In this document: positions 42,044 through 52,644 of the stretch, one piece after another
Layout of the letters: each line of letters begins with the position of its first letter
Numbering within the stretch: position 1 is the stretch's first letter
NCBI RefSeq assembly: GCF_010365305.1
Contig: NZ_CP048279.1
Location: 2,294,001-2,358,000, forward strand
Direction of reading: 5' to 3'
DNA from: Staphylococcus sp. MI 10-1553
Lineage (GTDB): Bacteria > Bacillota > Bacilli > Staphylococcales > Staphylococcaceae
DNA length: 64,000 nt
Translations under genes and position numbers: made by a program
Notes under the pieces: generated by a model
Told to the model about the DNA's origin: nothing
Databases searched by the model: none
Seen by the model: the letters and a program-made list of their open reading frames with translations, nothing else

Positions 42044-43347
42044 ACAAAAAAGACATCGTTTGATTTAATCCACCCTCGTTTCCTTGCTAGTTGATTCATT
42101 TCAGCAATTTGACGACGAGCATCATACATCGCCCTAGTACGTCCTTCATGCAAAAACAACACTTCACCATCGGGACAAACTGCTTTACGTCCTACACGCC
42201 CTGCAATTTGTATTAAAGCCGTTGAAGTGTAGCGATGACTATCAACAACCCATACATCTAAATAAGGCATCGTGAAGCCTCTTTCCAATATCGTCGTCGT
42301 TAACATGATGTCGTATAGACCGTTTCGTAAAGCCTCTACTTTATTTAACCGTTCAGGGTCTTCACTGTAAACCAATCCTAAACGTTCCACTAAAGGTTCA
42401 TAAGTTTCAAAAAATCGCTTCATTTCACGTATATCACTGAAAAAAATTAAAGTTGTCCGTTGCTGTTCTTGCTGGGCTTTCATGCGTGTAAATAAATAAA
42501 ACTGTACTTTGTTCACTCGAAGCTTAAAATATTTAAATGTAGGAATCACTAAAGGATGCTGATGGAATCTTGCTGGCAAAGTAATCGTATGTGCATCATC
42601 AAATTGTGCTTTTAAATGCGGCGGTGGCGTTGCTGTCATATATATGAGTGCTTTTTCCGTTCTTGCTGCATTTTCAATCGTTTGCATTAAAGACGGATCC
42701 ATTGCGAGCGGAAAAGCATCGACTTCATCAATAAAAACAACGTGAAAATGTCGCTTGAATCGATACAGTTGATGCACCGTCGAAATGACAAAATGCGCTT
42801 CATACTGTTGCTGACTTGCTTGATGTAATATATCAATGGCTTCATTTAAAAATGTTTGCTTAATACGTGTACTCACTTCAATGACAACATCTAACCGTGG
42901 TGAAACGACCGCGACATTGTATCCTTGACGACGCGCCTGTGCAATGGCTTCAAACATCATCTCAGTCTTACCTGCACCTGTCACGGCATGAAGTAATAAT
43001 GATTCATGACGTAGCACAGCTTGAACAATACAATCAGAGGCATATTGCTGTTGTGTCGACAGTTGAAAAGGTAACTGATAAGCCGCGTCTGAACGACAAG
43101 CGACACTTCTCAATATAAAAACATCTGTCACACTGTCCATCCGCCCCATTTGAATGCAGTGACGACAATAAGTCATTGTTTCGTTCATCACATCACTTTC
43201 ATATTGATAAAAGTGGTGTCGTTCCTCAGTTGAACATCGTGTACATCGCCATCCTGTTGATGTACGTGTCACACCTTTTTCTACTTGAATAATTTGATTT
43301 TCATCGTGTAACGTCGCATCTGTTACGAGTTGGCCATTAAAATACAT
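42040..43347 (-). CDS. comFA: Competence protein ComFA, DNA-translocation ATPase
   Basis: DEAD-box-like helicase that helps pull single-stranded DNA into the cell. 435 residues; an N-terminal four-Cys zinc site (WRCTRCS, YCRHC), Walker A HAVTGAGKTEM near 120, motif II VVFIDEVDAFP, motif III MTATPPP and motif VI QIAGRVGRKA. GGAG precedes the ATG at 43347. Upstream of comFC, no comFB between them, as in other staphylococci. Confidence 0.93.
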   Translation of the reverse strand: MYFNGQLVTDATLHDENQIIQVEKGVTRTSTGWRCTRCSTEERHHFYQYESDVMNETMTYCRHCIQMGRMDSVTDVFILRSVACRSDAAYQLPFQLSTQQQYASDCIVQAVLRHESLLLHAVTGAGKTEMMFEAIAQARRQGYNVAVVSPRLDVVIEVSTRIKQTFLNEAIDILHQASQQQYEAHFVISTVHQLYRFKRHFHVVFIDEVDAFPLAMDPSLMQTIENAARTEKALIYMTATPPPHLKAQFDDAHTITLPARFHQHPLVIPTFKYFKLRVNKVQFYLFTRMKAQQEQQRTTLIFFSDIREMKRFFETYEPLVERLGLVYSEDPERLNKVEALRNGLYDIMLTTTILERGFTMPYLDVWVVDSHRYTSTALIQIAGRVGRKAVCPDGEVLFLHEGRTRAMYDARRQIAEMNQLARKRGWIKSNDVFFV

Positions 43348-43501
43348 TTTGAATCTCCTTTCAATAACATACACGTCCCAACGCCTCATTTTACTTTTTT
43401 AATTGGAATTTTTTTGCTGATCGTGCCCAGTTTTAAAACGACATCTCTTCAAAATAAAAACAGCCCCCTATCTAAGAAGCTGCTTTAAATCAATTTTATT
43501 T

Positions 43502-44386
43502 TTAACGTTCAACATTGACCGAATCAGGGACATCGATATGACGGTTGACGACACCGATACCAAATCCACCTAATCCTAAATGCGATGCAATAACGGGCCC
43601 GAGTTCTGAAAAGACGATATTTTTATTCGGATAATTTTCTTTAAGACCTTTGTAAACCCCTTGAGACTCTTCTCTATCATCGCCACCAATGACCATAATC
43701 GTTGACTGTTCATATTGGTTCGATAATTCAACCGCTTTATCTTCAATTAACTTTAGTGCTCTCTTTTTCGTACGTACTTTTTCGTAAGGGACAATCAAAC
43801 CATCTTCAAATGTTAACACAGGCTTCATTTTTAATAAATTCCCAATCCACGCTTGGGCACCTGTAATACGACCACTTTTATGCAAGTTCTTCAAGTCATC
43901 TACAACTAAAAATGCCCCTACATGTTGAACCATATCGTCTAGATCTGACAATATCGCTTCGACATCTAACCCTTGTTCAATCAAGTCTAAAGCACGCAAT
44001 ACAAGTGATCCTTCAGGTAAACATGCAATTTTGGAATCAACTGGATGTACGCGAATCCCCTCTACCATTGTTGAAGCTTGCATCGCCGTTTGATATGCCC
44101 CGCTGATGCCACTTGAAAGATGCACAACAATGACATCTGTGTAACCTTCATCTCTATACGCTTCGTACGCACTGATCATTTCACCAATGGCAGGTTGGCT
44201 TGTTGTTGGAATAGATTTTGATGTTCTTAATATTTCATGAAATTCGTCTGCAAAGATTGAAATATTCTCTTTGTAGTTTTCACCGTTTTCTAACGTAATA
44301 CTTAACGGTACAGTACGAATATTATTTTTTTCTAATATATGTTGAGGGATATAGCTTGTTGAATCAGTCATGACAGCTATTTTCAT
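43502..44386 (-). CDS. DegV family fatty-acid-binding protein
   Basis: 294 residues; MKIAVMTDSTSYIP at the start, TSQPAIGEMISAYEAY, VHLSSGISGAYQTA and a C-terminal domain ending GLGGFGIGVVNR. DegV/FakB proteins bind fatty acids; FakB presents them to the kinase FakA. It could be a FakB subunit, but which lipid it binds cannot be told. GAGGAGG lies seven bases before the ATG at 44386. Confidence 0.9.
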   Translation of the reverse strand: MKIAVMTDSTSYIPQHILEKNNIRTVPLSITLENGENYKENISIFADEFHEILRTSKSIPTTSQPAIGEMISAYEAYRDEGYTDVIVVHLSSGISGAYQTAMQASTMVEGIRVHPVDSKIACLPEGSLVLRALDLIEQGLDVEAILSDLDDMVQHVGAFLVVDDLKNLHKSGRITGAQAWIGNLLKMKPVLTFEDGLIVPYEKVRTKKRALKLIEDKAVELSNQYEQSTIMVIGGDDREESQGVYKGLKENYPNKNIVFSELGPVIASHLGLGGFGIGVVNRHIDVPDSVNVER

Positions 44387-44683
44387 GTTTTCTTCCTCCT
44401 CTAAAGCAAACACTTAATTTTAATCACACATATGTGCAAAAACATTCATCATAGACGGTATTCTTTTTTGTATGAATGTATCTCGACAGTTTATTATATA
44501 ACAAAATGCATCAGGGAATGCTATTTTTTCAAGCTTTCTTTGTCATCGTGACATTCTTTATTTTCCCATATGCTTCTATCATACTATATTTTGCAAAGGC
44601 ATGTAGCATACTTTCACATCTTTAAGTTAAATTTAAATATAGTATAATGAGTTAAGCAATTATTACAATAAAGGGTGACCTGT

Positions 44684-45319
44684 ATGACAGATTCAGTAAT
44701 TACGATTAAAGATGAACACATTATAGAAAACGTCATTAGTAAATCTCGTTTCATTGCCCATATTAAACCGGTCCGTGATGAGGATGAGGCAAAAGCATTT
44801 ATTGAAACGAAGAAAAAGGAACATCGAGAAGCAACGCATAACTGTTCGGCTTATACGATTGGTGATACGATGCTCATTCAAAAAGCACATGATGATGGCG
44901 AACCGAGTGGCACGGCAGGTGTTCCAATGTTAGAAATGTTAAAAAAGTTGGATGTCCATGATGTCGCTGTTGTGGTTACGCGCTATTTCGGTGGTATTAA
45001 ACTCGGCACAGGTGGCCTCATACGTGCATATGGTGGTGCCGTACGCGATGTGATTCAAGATGTCGGTCGCGTTGCATTACGTCCGGCGATTCCTGTCCGT
45101 ATTTCGATGGCATATGATTTAACTGGAAAATTTGAATACGAACTCCAATCGACCACTTTTATACTTCGCGATACCGCATATACGGATCAAGTGACGTACC
45201 ATATTGATGTCCTTGAAGAAGAATATGAGGCATTCATTCAATTTGCAAATCAACATACCCAAGGTAAATATACTTTAGAAGCTGACCCAGTGATGCGCTT
45301 GCCGTTTGATATTGATTAA
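44684..45319 (+). CDS. YigZ/IMPACT family protein
   Basis: 211 residues. The N-terminal IMPACT/UPF0029 domain shows SRFIAHIKPV, HNCSAYTIG, DDGEPSGTAGVPMLE, VVVTRYFGGIKLGTGGLIRAYGGA; the C-terminal part is DUF1949. Bacterial members are linked to translation or RNA contacts but their role is not settled. AAAGGGTGA precedes the ATG at 44684. It stands alone on the plus strand. Confidence 0.9.
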   Translation: MTDSVITIKDEHIIENVISKSRFIAHIKPVRDEDEAKAFIETKKKEHREATHNCSAYTIGDTMLIQKAHDDGEPSGTAGVPMLEMLKKLDVHDVAVVVTRYFGGIKLGTGGLIRAYGGAVRDVIQDVGRVALRPAIPVRISMAYDLTGKFEYELQSTTFILRDTAYTDQVTYHIDVLEEEYEAFIQFANQHTQGKYTLEADPVMRLPFDID

Positions 45320-45419
45320 TTTTGTAACCTTGTACAACATTTCCTCTCGTGTACTTTCCATGTTGCACTCAAAGCTGCATACCGTATGAAAAAAGTATTG
45401 TTCGGTACTTTCAACAATT

Positions 45420-45460
45420 CAAAAACTTATCCCCCATCATTACGATGAGGGATAAGTGTT
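45420..45460 (-). terminator. Terminator of tagO
   Basis: ACTTATCCC pairs with GGGATAAGT with an inner ATC/GAT pair; on the minus strand the stem is followed by TTTTTG. It may also serve the converging yigZ-like gene. Confidence 0.8.
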
Positions 45461-45475
45461 ATCATGTTTCAATGT

Positions 45476-46534
45476 TTATTTTTTACTTCTTAATCGCTTT
45501 TGTTTCGCTATGAGATCAAGTAATGGTCGATAATCATCGTCTATTAAGCCAGTGAATTCAACAATCAATTCAATCGTAATGACAATGAGGATAATCATCA
45601 AAAAGACGCCCCACGGTTGTGAGAGGTATAAAATAATACTCACGACGCTAAACATAAACGCGATAGAATAGATTAAAATCACCGTTTGTCGATGCGTATA
45701 ACCGAGCTCTAATAACTTGTGATGTAAGTGAGATTTATCGGCTTGCATAATATGTTGACCTTTTTTAACACGGCGAATCATCGCAAAGAGTGTATCAATA
45801 AATGGCACTGCTAAAATAACAATTGGGAAAAATAAGGAAATAAACGTAATATTTTTAAAACCGAGTAGTGATACGAAACCGATAATAAAGCCAATACATA
45901 ACGCGCCACTATCTCCCAAAAAGATTTTAGCCGGATGAAAATTGAAAGCAAGAAATCCAACAAGTGAACCAATCAAAACACTACAAATCATAATAATAAA
46001 AATATTGCCTTGTAAAATCGCAATAAACGCAATCGTCACAAGCGCAATGACAGAAACGCCTGCTGCAAGTCCATCTAAGCCATCTATTAAGTTAATCGCA
46101 TTCGTAATGGCTACAATCCAAAAAATGGTAATTGGGATACTCAACCATCCAAAGTAAATAGTTGGTCCAATCGGAATGGAAATAAAATCGATAGTCACGC
46201 CGTACGACACAACGACTAATGCCGCCGCAATTTGACCTATTAATTTAAGTATAGGTTTTAAGTCGTATAAATCATCTATTAATCCAACAAAATACATAAC
46301 AATTGCACCAAGTAATAGCGGCTTGATTTCTCGTTCAATCGGATGTCCAAGCCAAATTCCTATTAAGAAAGATAATAATATTGCTGTACCCCCAAGCATC
46401 GAAATGGGTTTAGTATGTATTTTACGGAAGTTGGGTTTATCTACAATATCTAGCTTTTTAGAAACGGCTATTACTATTGGTGTAATTATTAAACTGACTA
46501 TCATCGAGACGCCAATGAGTGTTAAAGTATACAT
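45476..46534 (-). CDS. tagO: Undecaprenyl-phosphate GlcNAc-1-phosphate transferase TagO
   Basis: First step of wall teichoic acid synthesis: moves GlcNAc-1-P to undecaprenyl phosphate. 352 residues, about ten to eleven transmembrane helices; VDKPNFRKIHTKPISMLGG, the catalytic DDLYDL, NAINLIDGLDGLAAG, FLGDSGAL and the HLHHKLLELG loop are diagnostic of the MraY/WecA/TagO family. It is monocistronic between terminator and an AT-rich promoter region. Confidence 0.95.
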   Translation of the reverse strand: MYTLTLIGVSMIVSLIITPIVIAVSKKLDIVDKPNFRKIHTKPISMLGGTAILLSFLIGIWLGHPIEREIKPLLLGAIVMYFVGLIDDLYDLKPILKLIGQIAAALVVVSYGVTIDFISIPIGPTIYFGWLSIPITIFWIVAITNAINLIDGLDGLAAGVSVIALVTIAFIAILQGNIFIIMICSVLIGSLVGFLAFNFHPAKIFLGDSGALCIGFIIGFVSLLGFKNITFISLFFPIVILAVPFIDTLFAMIRRVKKGQHIMQADKSHLHHKLLELGYTHRQTVILIYSIAFMFSVVSIILYLSQPWGVFLMIILIVITIELIVEFTGLIDDDYRPLLDLIAKQKRLRSKK

Positions 46535-46963
46535 CAGTTCACCTACATTACACGGAATTTTTCTTCATTCGTCGTTCAACAATGGCAAAAATCATTTGGA
46601 ACATTTGCTATCTCATTCATTCGCAATCAAACGACTTCAGCACATCAGTTAAATACAAGACAACACACAATACACGATTATACATTAATTATTTTTTATT
46701 ATGTCAGTGTTGCCAATATATATATTTTACATTAAATTAAAAGCACATTAAACCCATCAATTAAATTGAATGATGTATGTATGTTTCATTAAATAAAAGC
46801 GTTGATAAGGTTAAAATACACGTTTATTTTATCACATCTTAGGACTCAAGTTCCTATAAAAACATTTTCAATCGCATAAATCTTTACACGTTATAAAAAA
46901 TAATGACAAATTGTAACATTTCACATACAATAACTAATGGTAAAGAAAAGGAGTCGCTTAATT
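46535..46963. other. Divergent promoter region between tagO and gdpS
   Basis: About 430 bp, strongly AT-rich, without a supported gene. It should hold the promoters of tagO (minus) and gdpS (plus). I could not place either with confidence. Confidence 0.45.
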
Positions 46964-48034
46964 ATGATTGAAGCTATTATTTATAATATTTCAGTAACGA
47001 TTGCTGGAATATATTTATTTCATCGTCTTCAATACGCTGAATCTCATGACTTTAGATTCTCAAAAAGTTATATTACCGTATTGATGACTATCGTTGGATT
47101 GTTACTTGCATTTCAACCTATTCCAATCGAAAACTATATGATTCAACTTTCTTTTGTCCCTTTACTCTTTTTAGGCCGATATACAAATTCATTTTACACA
47201 GTATTCGCAGCAGTCATTATCGCTTTGGTCGGTTACTTTGTATTATCGACTACATTAACTTATGCTGTGTCGTTGTTAGTCATTGCAGCTATTGTAAGTA
47301 CAATTGGACCATTTCTCAAGCAAAATCATGTTGTTGCGATCCAAATCTTAAATATTTTAAGCATTATTATTTTAGCCATTATTGCAATGATTATGCCGTC
47401 ATTTGATATCGTAGAAGTGCTCTATTTAATCCCTATTTCAATGATAGCAACATTAGTAACAGCCGTATTTTACGTAGACTTGCTTAGATTCTTCTCACTC
47501 ATTGAACGTTACGAGAATGAAGATACTGTTGATTACTTAACAGGTTTAGGCAATGTAAAAGAATTTGACCGTCATTTAAACGAGATGGCACGCGTAGCAG
47601 AAGATAAACAACAAAGCTTAGCGTTACTATTAATTGATATTGATGGTTTTAAAGATGTGAACGATACCTATACACATCATGCCGGTGATGCCGTATTAAA
47701 ACAAATGTCTCACCTTTTACAAAATTACGTGCCTAAAAATACACGTATTTTCCGAAACGGGGGCGAAGAGTTTTCGATCGTCTTACGTGATTGCTCTTTA
47801 GACGAATGTGTCAAACTTGCTGAAAGTATCCGTAAAGCTGTAGAAAAATCAAATTTCCATATGCCAGACAAAATTGTCATTAAACTCTCCGTTTCTATTG
47901 GCGTCGGTTACATGACGAGTGAAAGTCATAAATCACAACGCAAATTATTTAAAGATGCTGATGATATGTTACATGTCGCGAAAAACGAAGGGCGTAACCA
48001 AGTTATGTTCAACCCTATTATCAGCCCAAAATAA
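46964..48034 (+). CDS. gdpS: GGDEF-domain membrane protein GdpS
   Basis: 356 residues: about six N-terminal transmembrane helices (to about 185), a short linker ([20 protein letters not shown]) and a GGDEF domain with the signature [11 protein letters not shown]. This is the single conserved GGDEF protein of staphylococci. In S. epidermidis and S. aureus it affects biofilm and virulence genes apparently without making cyclic di-GMP. The A-site residues GGEEF are intact here. The ATG at 46964 follows AAAAGGAG. Confidence 0.93.
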   Translation: MIEAIIYNISVTIAGIYLFHRLQYAESHDFRFSKSYITVLMTIVGLLLAFQPIPIENYMIQLSFVPLLFLGRYTNSFYTVFAAVIIALVGYFVLSTTLTYAVSLLVIAAIVSTIGPFLKQNHVVAIQILNILSIIILAIIAMIMPSFDIVEVLYLIPISMIATLVTAVFYVDLLRFFSLIERYENEDTVDYLTGLGNVKEFDRHLNEMARVAEDKQQSLALLLIDIDGFKDVNDTYTHHAGDAVLKQMSHLLQNYVPKNTRIFRNGGEEFSIVLRDCSLDECVKLAESIRKAVEKSNFHMPDKIVIKLSVSIGVGYMTSESHKSQRKLFKDADDMLHVAKNEGRNQVMFNPIISPK

Positions 48035-48041
48035 CATATTA

Positions 48042-48080
48042 AAGTCACCTTTCACTTATGTATAGAGAGGTGGCTTTTTT
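48042..48080 (+). terminator. Terminator of gdpS
   Basis: AAGTCACCT pairs with AGGTGGCTT (with G-U pairs), followed by TTTT on the plus strand. Confidence 0.8.
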
Positions 48081-48525
48081 ATATCTCACTCATTTCAGCA
48101 CTTAGTTTTTACTCAACAAAAAAGAAATTGGGATAACGTTCGCCAGTAGCCCTACAAAAAAACAAATGAATGAAATAAAGTTTAAGACCAATGCATTGAA
48201 GCAACATCCTAAAGATTGCAAGAACGATTCGACGCCCCCGAAGGATTAAGACGCAGCGGAAAATCCAATTCGGCTTCTACCAGTGTATACTTCAATCAAG
48301 CCGAATTGAGTTGAGGCAAGTCCTTGGGAAAGAAAGAATCCATTCTACAATCTTAATTTTCAGATACGCGTACCATATTTAAATAGAATTTCATCCCCCA
48401 CTTCATTTTCATTCATTTGCCAAATCACCATTTTAAAACTTTCATAAAAACTAAGTATTAACTATTGCAAGTGGTATTATTCCCATGTAGACTGACTATT
48501 GATTGAGATGAAAGGAGACACAGCC
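48081..48525. other. Noncoding region with repeat copy B
   Basis: About 445 bp between gdpS and the exporter genes. It carries the second copy of the structured repeat; no gene is supported. Confidence 0.5.
48218..48333. repeat. Dispersed structured repeat, copy B
   Basis: Begins GCAAGAACGATTCGACGCCC. Hairpin CAATTCGGCTT (48266-48276) with AAGCCGAATTG (48298-48308), 11 bp and 21-nt loop, then GAGTTGAGGCAAGTCCTTGG. Copy A (29931-30146) has A-T where this copy has G-C at one stem position, so pairing is preserved. Copy B lacks the long first hairpin of copy A. Confidence 0.7.
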
Positions 48526-49287
48526 ATGGCAGAAGCACTCACGATTATTGATGAAAACAAAGTCATTGATGTCGTCCTACTTGCTGGTAAGGTTTTGTTG
48601 GAAAGTGGCGCAGAAACATATCGTGTAGAAGATACAATGGGCCGTATTGCAGCGAGCTTTGGTCTAGAAGATACATACGCCTTTGTAACATCAACAGCGA
48701 TTATTTTTTCACTGAATGACCGAACGAATACACGTCTTGTTCGTGTACGTGAACGGACGACAGACTTAGAAAAAATTGCACTCGCCAACAATATTTCAAG
48801 AAAGATTTCGCGTAATGCGTTAACGTTAGACGAAGCAAAAGCGGAACTGATTCACTTAGAGCACGCTTCATTACAATATTCATTTATCATTAAGTTTTTA
48901 GCTGCATCTATCGCATGTGGTTTCTTTTTATTTATGTTCGGCGGTGTTCGACATGATTTTATTTATGCCGTTATTGCAGGAGGCGCTGCATTTTTAACAT
49001 TCGACTTAGTCCAACGCTTTATTCAAATTAAATTTTTCTCAGAATTCATTAGTGCAACAGTTGTAATTGCAGTGGCCGCTTTTTTCACTAAAAATGGATG
49101 GGCTATCAATCAGGATATTATTACCATTGCTGGCGTCATGCCACTAGTACCAGGAATTTTAATTACAAATGCCATTCGTGATTTAATGGCTGGTGAACTT
49201 TTAGCAGGCATGTCACGTGGTGTAGAAGCTGCCCTCACTGCATTTGCGATTGGGGCCGGCGTTGCGATTGTATTACTTATTTTCTAG
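48526..49287 (+). CDS. ThrE-type threonine/serine exporter, subunit 1
   Basis: 253 residues. An N-terminal cytoplasmic domain (about 1-115) with VVLLAGKVLLESGAETYRVE, then five helices with GITNAIRDLMAGELLAGMSR-like LITNAIRDLMAGELLAG, hallmark of the ThrE/DUF1212 family. It would export threonine or serine, by family inference. The ATG at 48526 lies eight bases after AAAGGAG. It forms a pair with the next gene. Confidence 0.88.
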   Translation: MAEALTIIDENKVIDVVLLAGKVLLESGAETYRVEDTMGRIAASFGLEDTYAFVTSTAIIFSLNDRTNTRLVRVRERTTDLEKIALANNISRKISRNALTLDEAKAELIHLEHASLQYSFIIKFLAASIACGFFLFMFGGVRHDFIYAVIAGGAAFLTFDLVQRFIQIKFFSEFISATVVIAVAAFFTKNGWAINQDIITIAGVMPLVPGILITNAIRDLMAGELLAGMSRGVEAALTAFAIGAGVAIVLLIF

Positions 49288-49302
49288 AAAGGTGTGAGGA
49301 CA

Positions 49303-49806
49303 TTGACTTATATTTTTTATTATATTGCACAGTTTCTAATCAGCTTTGTTTCAACGATGTTATTTTCAATCATTTTCAATGCGCCAAAACGCCTTTTACT
49401 CGCATCAGGCTTTGTAGGTGCCATGGGTTGGTCCATTTATAAATTTACAGTCGATATGAACTATGGGATTGTCATGGCTGCTTTTTTAGGAAGTTTTATC
49501 CTTGCGATTATGAGTCATACGATGAGCCGTCGTTATAAGCGCCCTGTCATTATTTTCATTGTGCCAGGTATCATTCCATTAGTGCCTGGTGGTGCAGCAT
49601 ATGAAGCAACCCGTTTACTCGTAACAAATGCTTATACGCCTGCAGTGAATCAATTTTTAGAAGTGACTTTAACATCAGGTGCCATCGCATTCGGTATTCT
49701 TTGTGCCGAAATCTTCTACTACATCTATACACGACTTAAACATGCTTATGGTAAACTTAAAGGAAAGCATTATCGTAAAGGATACCATATGAACAACCGT
49801 ATCTAA
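49303..49806 (+). CDS. ThrE-type threonine/serine exporter, subunit 2 (DUF3815)
   Basis: 167 residues with about four to five helices; PKRLLLASGFVGAMGWSIYK and FIVPGIIPLVPGGAAYEATR are typical of the second half of split ThrE proteins. The two genes together make up the full ten-helix exporter. The start is likely TTG at 49303, eight bases after AAAGGTG; GTG at 49294 is the alternative. It follows subunit 1 by 15 bases. Confidence 0.87.
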   Translation: MTYIFYYIAQFLISFVSTMLFSIIFNAPKRLLLASGFVGAMGWSIYKFTVDMNYGIVMAAFLGSFILAIMSHTMSRRYKRPVIIFIVPGIIPLVPGGAAYEATRLLVTNAYTPAVNQFLEVTLTSGAIAFGILCAEIFYYIYTRLKHAYGKLKGKHYRKGYHMNNRI

Positions 49807-49831
49807 GTAGATAAAAAAAGGAGCGTTAAGT

Positions 49832-51055
49832 ATGAAAGAACAAATTATCGAAAGACTCTCACGTTACGTTAAAATCAATACACAATCTAATCCGAATAGC
49901 GAGACAACCCCTTCTACTGAGCGTCAATGGGATTTACTTCATCTTTTAGAAAGTGAATTAAAAGCGATGGGCCTCGATACCGATTTAGATCATCACGGTT
50001 ACCTATTTGCCACATTAGAAGCGAATATTGAAACAGATGCACCTACGATCGGATTTTTAGCGCATGTGGATACGTCACCTGATTTCAACGCCGCAAATGT
50101 AAACCCACAAATGATAGACAATTATGACGGCGGCGTCATCACTTTAGGTACTTCTGGCCGTGAAATCAATCCCGAAGTCTTTCCAGATATCCTTAAAGTC
50201 AAAGGGCATACATTAATGACAACAGACGGAACTTCACTACTTGGTGCCGATGATAAAGCAGGTGTAGTCGAAATTATGGAAGCACTCCAATATTTGATTG
50301 CACATCCAGAAATTAAACATGGTCGTATTCGTGTCGGCTTTACCCCTGATGAAGAAATTGGTCGTGGTCCTCACAAATTCGACGTTGAACGTTTTGATGC
50401 GGATTTTGCCTATACAATGGATGGCAGTCAGTTAGGTGAATTACAATTTGAAAGTTTTAACGCGGCAGAAGCTAAAATTACGTTTGAGGGTGTGAATGTT
50501 CACCCAGGTTCTGCTAAAGATAAAATGGTCAACGCGCTAAATTTAGCTAATACGTTTCATCAAGCGTTACCTGCCAATGAAGTTCCAGAGCACACGGAAG
50601 GTTACGAAGGTTTCTTCCACCTCATGGAAATGAATGGTAACGTTGAAAAAGCGACTGCACAGTATATCATTCGTGATCATGACAGCACTTCTTTTGAAAA
50701 TCGAAAGCAACAACTCATTGCGATTCAAAAAGAGATGAATGCACGTTATTATTATGATCCTGTTCATCTCGTGATCAATGACCAATATCGAAACATGGCA
50801 GAAAAAATTACGCCGCTTCAACATATTATCGACATTCCAAAAGCGGTTTATGCTGAACTTAATATCACACCGAATACTGAACCTATTCGTGGCGGTACAG
50901 ATGGTTCCCAACTTTCCTTTATGGGCCTACCGACACCGAATTTATTTACAGGCTGTGATAACTTCCACGGTCCTTACGAATATGCTTCTATCGATGTCAT
51001 GGCACAAGCCGTACAAGTCATCTTAGGCATCGTACAAAAAGTAACTGAAAAATAA
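49832..51055 (+). CDS. pepT: Peptidase T (tripeptide aminopeptidase)
   Basis: Zinc aminopeptidase of family M20 that removes the N-terminal residue of tripeptides. 407 residues; [33 protein letters not shown] with the catalytic Glu, YTMDGS and the C-terminal [19 protein letters not shown] carry metal-binding and catalytic residues. It lies 25 bp after the exporter pair and may share its transcript. Confidence 0.95.
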   Translation: MKEQIIERLSRYVKINTQSNPNSETTPSTERQWDLLHLLESELKAMGLDTDLDHHGYLFATLEANIETDAPTIGFLAHVDTSPDFNAANVNPQMIDNYDGGVITLGTSGREINPEVFPDILKVKGHTLMTTDGTSLLGADDKAGVVEIMEALQYLIAHPEIKHGRIRVGFTPDEEIGRGPHKFDVERFDADFAYTMDGSQLGELQFESFNAAEAKITFEGVNVHPGSAKDKMVNALNLANTFHQALPANEVPEHTEGYEGFFHLMEMNGNVEKATAQYIIRDHDSTSFENRKQQLIAIQKEMNARYYYDPVHLVINDQYRNMAEKITPLQHIIDIPKAVYAELNITPNTEPIRGGTDGSQLSFMGLPTPNLFTGCDNFHGPYEYASIDVMAQAVQVILGIVQKVTEK

Positions 51056-51124
51056 GCCTTATAAAAAGAGAGCGGTATAGTGGGGTTTGATGATTATAAT
51101 ATCATCAATGCCTCTTAAACGATC

Positions 51125-51158
51125 AAGAGACTGGAAAACTTAACATTCCCAGTCTCTT
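51125..51158. terminator. Hairpin between pepT and glycerate kinase
   Basis: AAGAGACTGG pairs perfectly with CCAGTCTCTT (10 bp, 14-nt loop). It lies between converging genes, T-rich on the plus side, and probably terminates both. Confidence 0.65.
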
Positions 51159-51173
51159 TCCATGTATTTCTTA

Positions 51174-52289
51174 TTAATTAAACGATGTACGCAACAATCG
51201 AATGGCTTGTACGGCATAATTTCTTAACTGTATCCCCATTTTGAAATCAATGAATGTTTTGGGCATCTCTATAAACGTGTTGAACATGCCTGTCACACCT
51301 AGTGCTTCGAATCGTTCGAATTTATCCGCTGTACCACATAGTGCGATGGCTAGCTTATCATATTGTTGGCATAGTTCAGCAATTCTTAATGAAGACGTTT
51401 CAATCATTTCGTCTTGTTCATCAATACCTTCACCAAATACAACTAAGTCCGCTTGTTTCACTAATGCATTCAAACCTGTAATTTGATCAACTAATTCGTG
51501 ACTCGTATGAATTTCCGCTTTAAATAATGCATGCAACGTTGCCGCAATACCGCCACCCGCACCGCCTCTTTCAACCGTACCTAGCACGATATGATGCTGA
51601 TGTTTAAACAATTCACTCCAATACCAAAGTAAATTATCAATAATCACCGCTTCTTCTCGGTCGATTTGAAGATTTGGATATGTTTTCATGACTGCACTCT
51701 GTTTTCCGTATAACTTACTCTCAAAATCTGTCACAATCTGAATACGGCACTGCTTCAAACCTTCATGCAACCCTTCGAGATCAATACGACGTACATGTTT
51801 GATTTGGCCGCCACCTTTTGTCATGTCAACGATTCGACCTTCATCATCATAAAACTGTGCACCTAAAGCTTGTAACATTCCTGCGCCACCATCAAATGTA
51901 TCCATAGCACCTACTGAAATAATCATATGTTGCGCGTTTTTATCTAAAGCATGACGCATCACTTCGCCTAAACCAAAGCTTGTCTGTTGCACAAGTGGTA
52001 ACGTCCCTTTTAAAAACTGCCCTGCTTCTATAACGGTAATGCCGTCATCTGTTTGACCATACGTTGCGTCTACAGCATGCATCGCCGCATCATGTACTGG
52101 AATTTGATATTGTGTACCAGATTTCCATAAAAAAATGGCATTTAATAATTCTCGTCTCCCATTAAATAGTGGGACTTGTACAATATCTACATCCTCGATT
52201 TGACTCGCCACACCTTCTTCTACATAGCGATTCGCGTCATAACTTGAAATAATGTGATTAAATTCATCCATAGCTACTAATATTTTCAT
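51174..52289 (-). CDS. Glycerate kinase (GarK/GlxK family)
   Basis: Phosphorylates D-glycerate, linking it to glycolysis. 371 residues; LGEVMRHALDKNAQHMIIS, GGAGMLQALGAQF near 135-147, GTVERGGAGGGIAATLHALF and VVFGEGIDEQ are the family blocks. The region where the usual S/T-rich GSxTxDGG motif lies reads MDTFDGGAGM. Monocistronic. Confidence 0.92.
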   Translation of the reverse strand: MKILVAMDEFNHIISSYDANRYVEEGVASQIEDVDIVQVPLFNGRRELLNAIFLWKSGTQYQIPVHDAAMHAVDATYGQTDDGITVIEAGQFLKGTLPLVQQTSFGLGEVMRHALDKNAQHMIISVGAMDTFDGGAGMLQALGAQFYDDEGRIVDMTKGGGQIKHVRRIDLEGLHEGLKQCRIQIVTDFESKLYGKQSAVMKTYPNLQIDREEAVIIDNLLWYWSELFKHQHHIVLGTVERGGAGGGIAATLHALFKAEIHTSHELVDQITGLNALVKQADLVVFGEGIDEQDEMIETSSLRIAELCQQYDKLAIALCGTADKFERFEALGVTGMFNTFIEMPKTFIDFKMGIQLRNYAVQAIRLLRTSFN

Positions 52290-52511
52290 GTGGTCACCCT
52301 CTTATCTCTCAAATATTTATGTTCAACATCTCGTGTGATTTGTCATATGCCTTAATGATTTGATATCTGTTTATAACTTCCAAACTCATTATTCTATATT
52401 ATAGCCTTGACCTTCAAAAGTGTACAAATGAACCGAACAACTCATTTAAACCTCTTAACTCAATTCTCACGGTGATACGCACGCATCACGCTCATGTCAC
52501 TTATCAAAATA

Positions 52512-52550
52512 AAAAGCAACACATCATAGTTTATCACGTGTGTTGCTTTC
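52512..52550 (-). terminator. Terminator of brxC
   Basis: AAAGCAACAC pairs with GTGTTGCTTT; on the minus strand T bases follow the stem. Confidence 0.85.
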
Positions 52551-52644
52551 ATATATTTTCAAATATTTCTTGCTTACGCTTTTCAGGGTCTATCGATCAT
52601 GACAGATCATCACATCGATTCAACCATTATCAATCAATGCCAGC

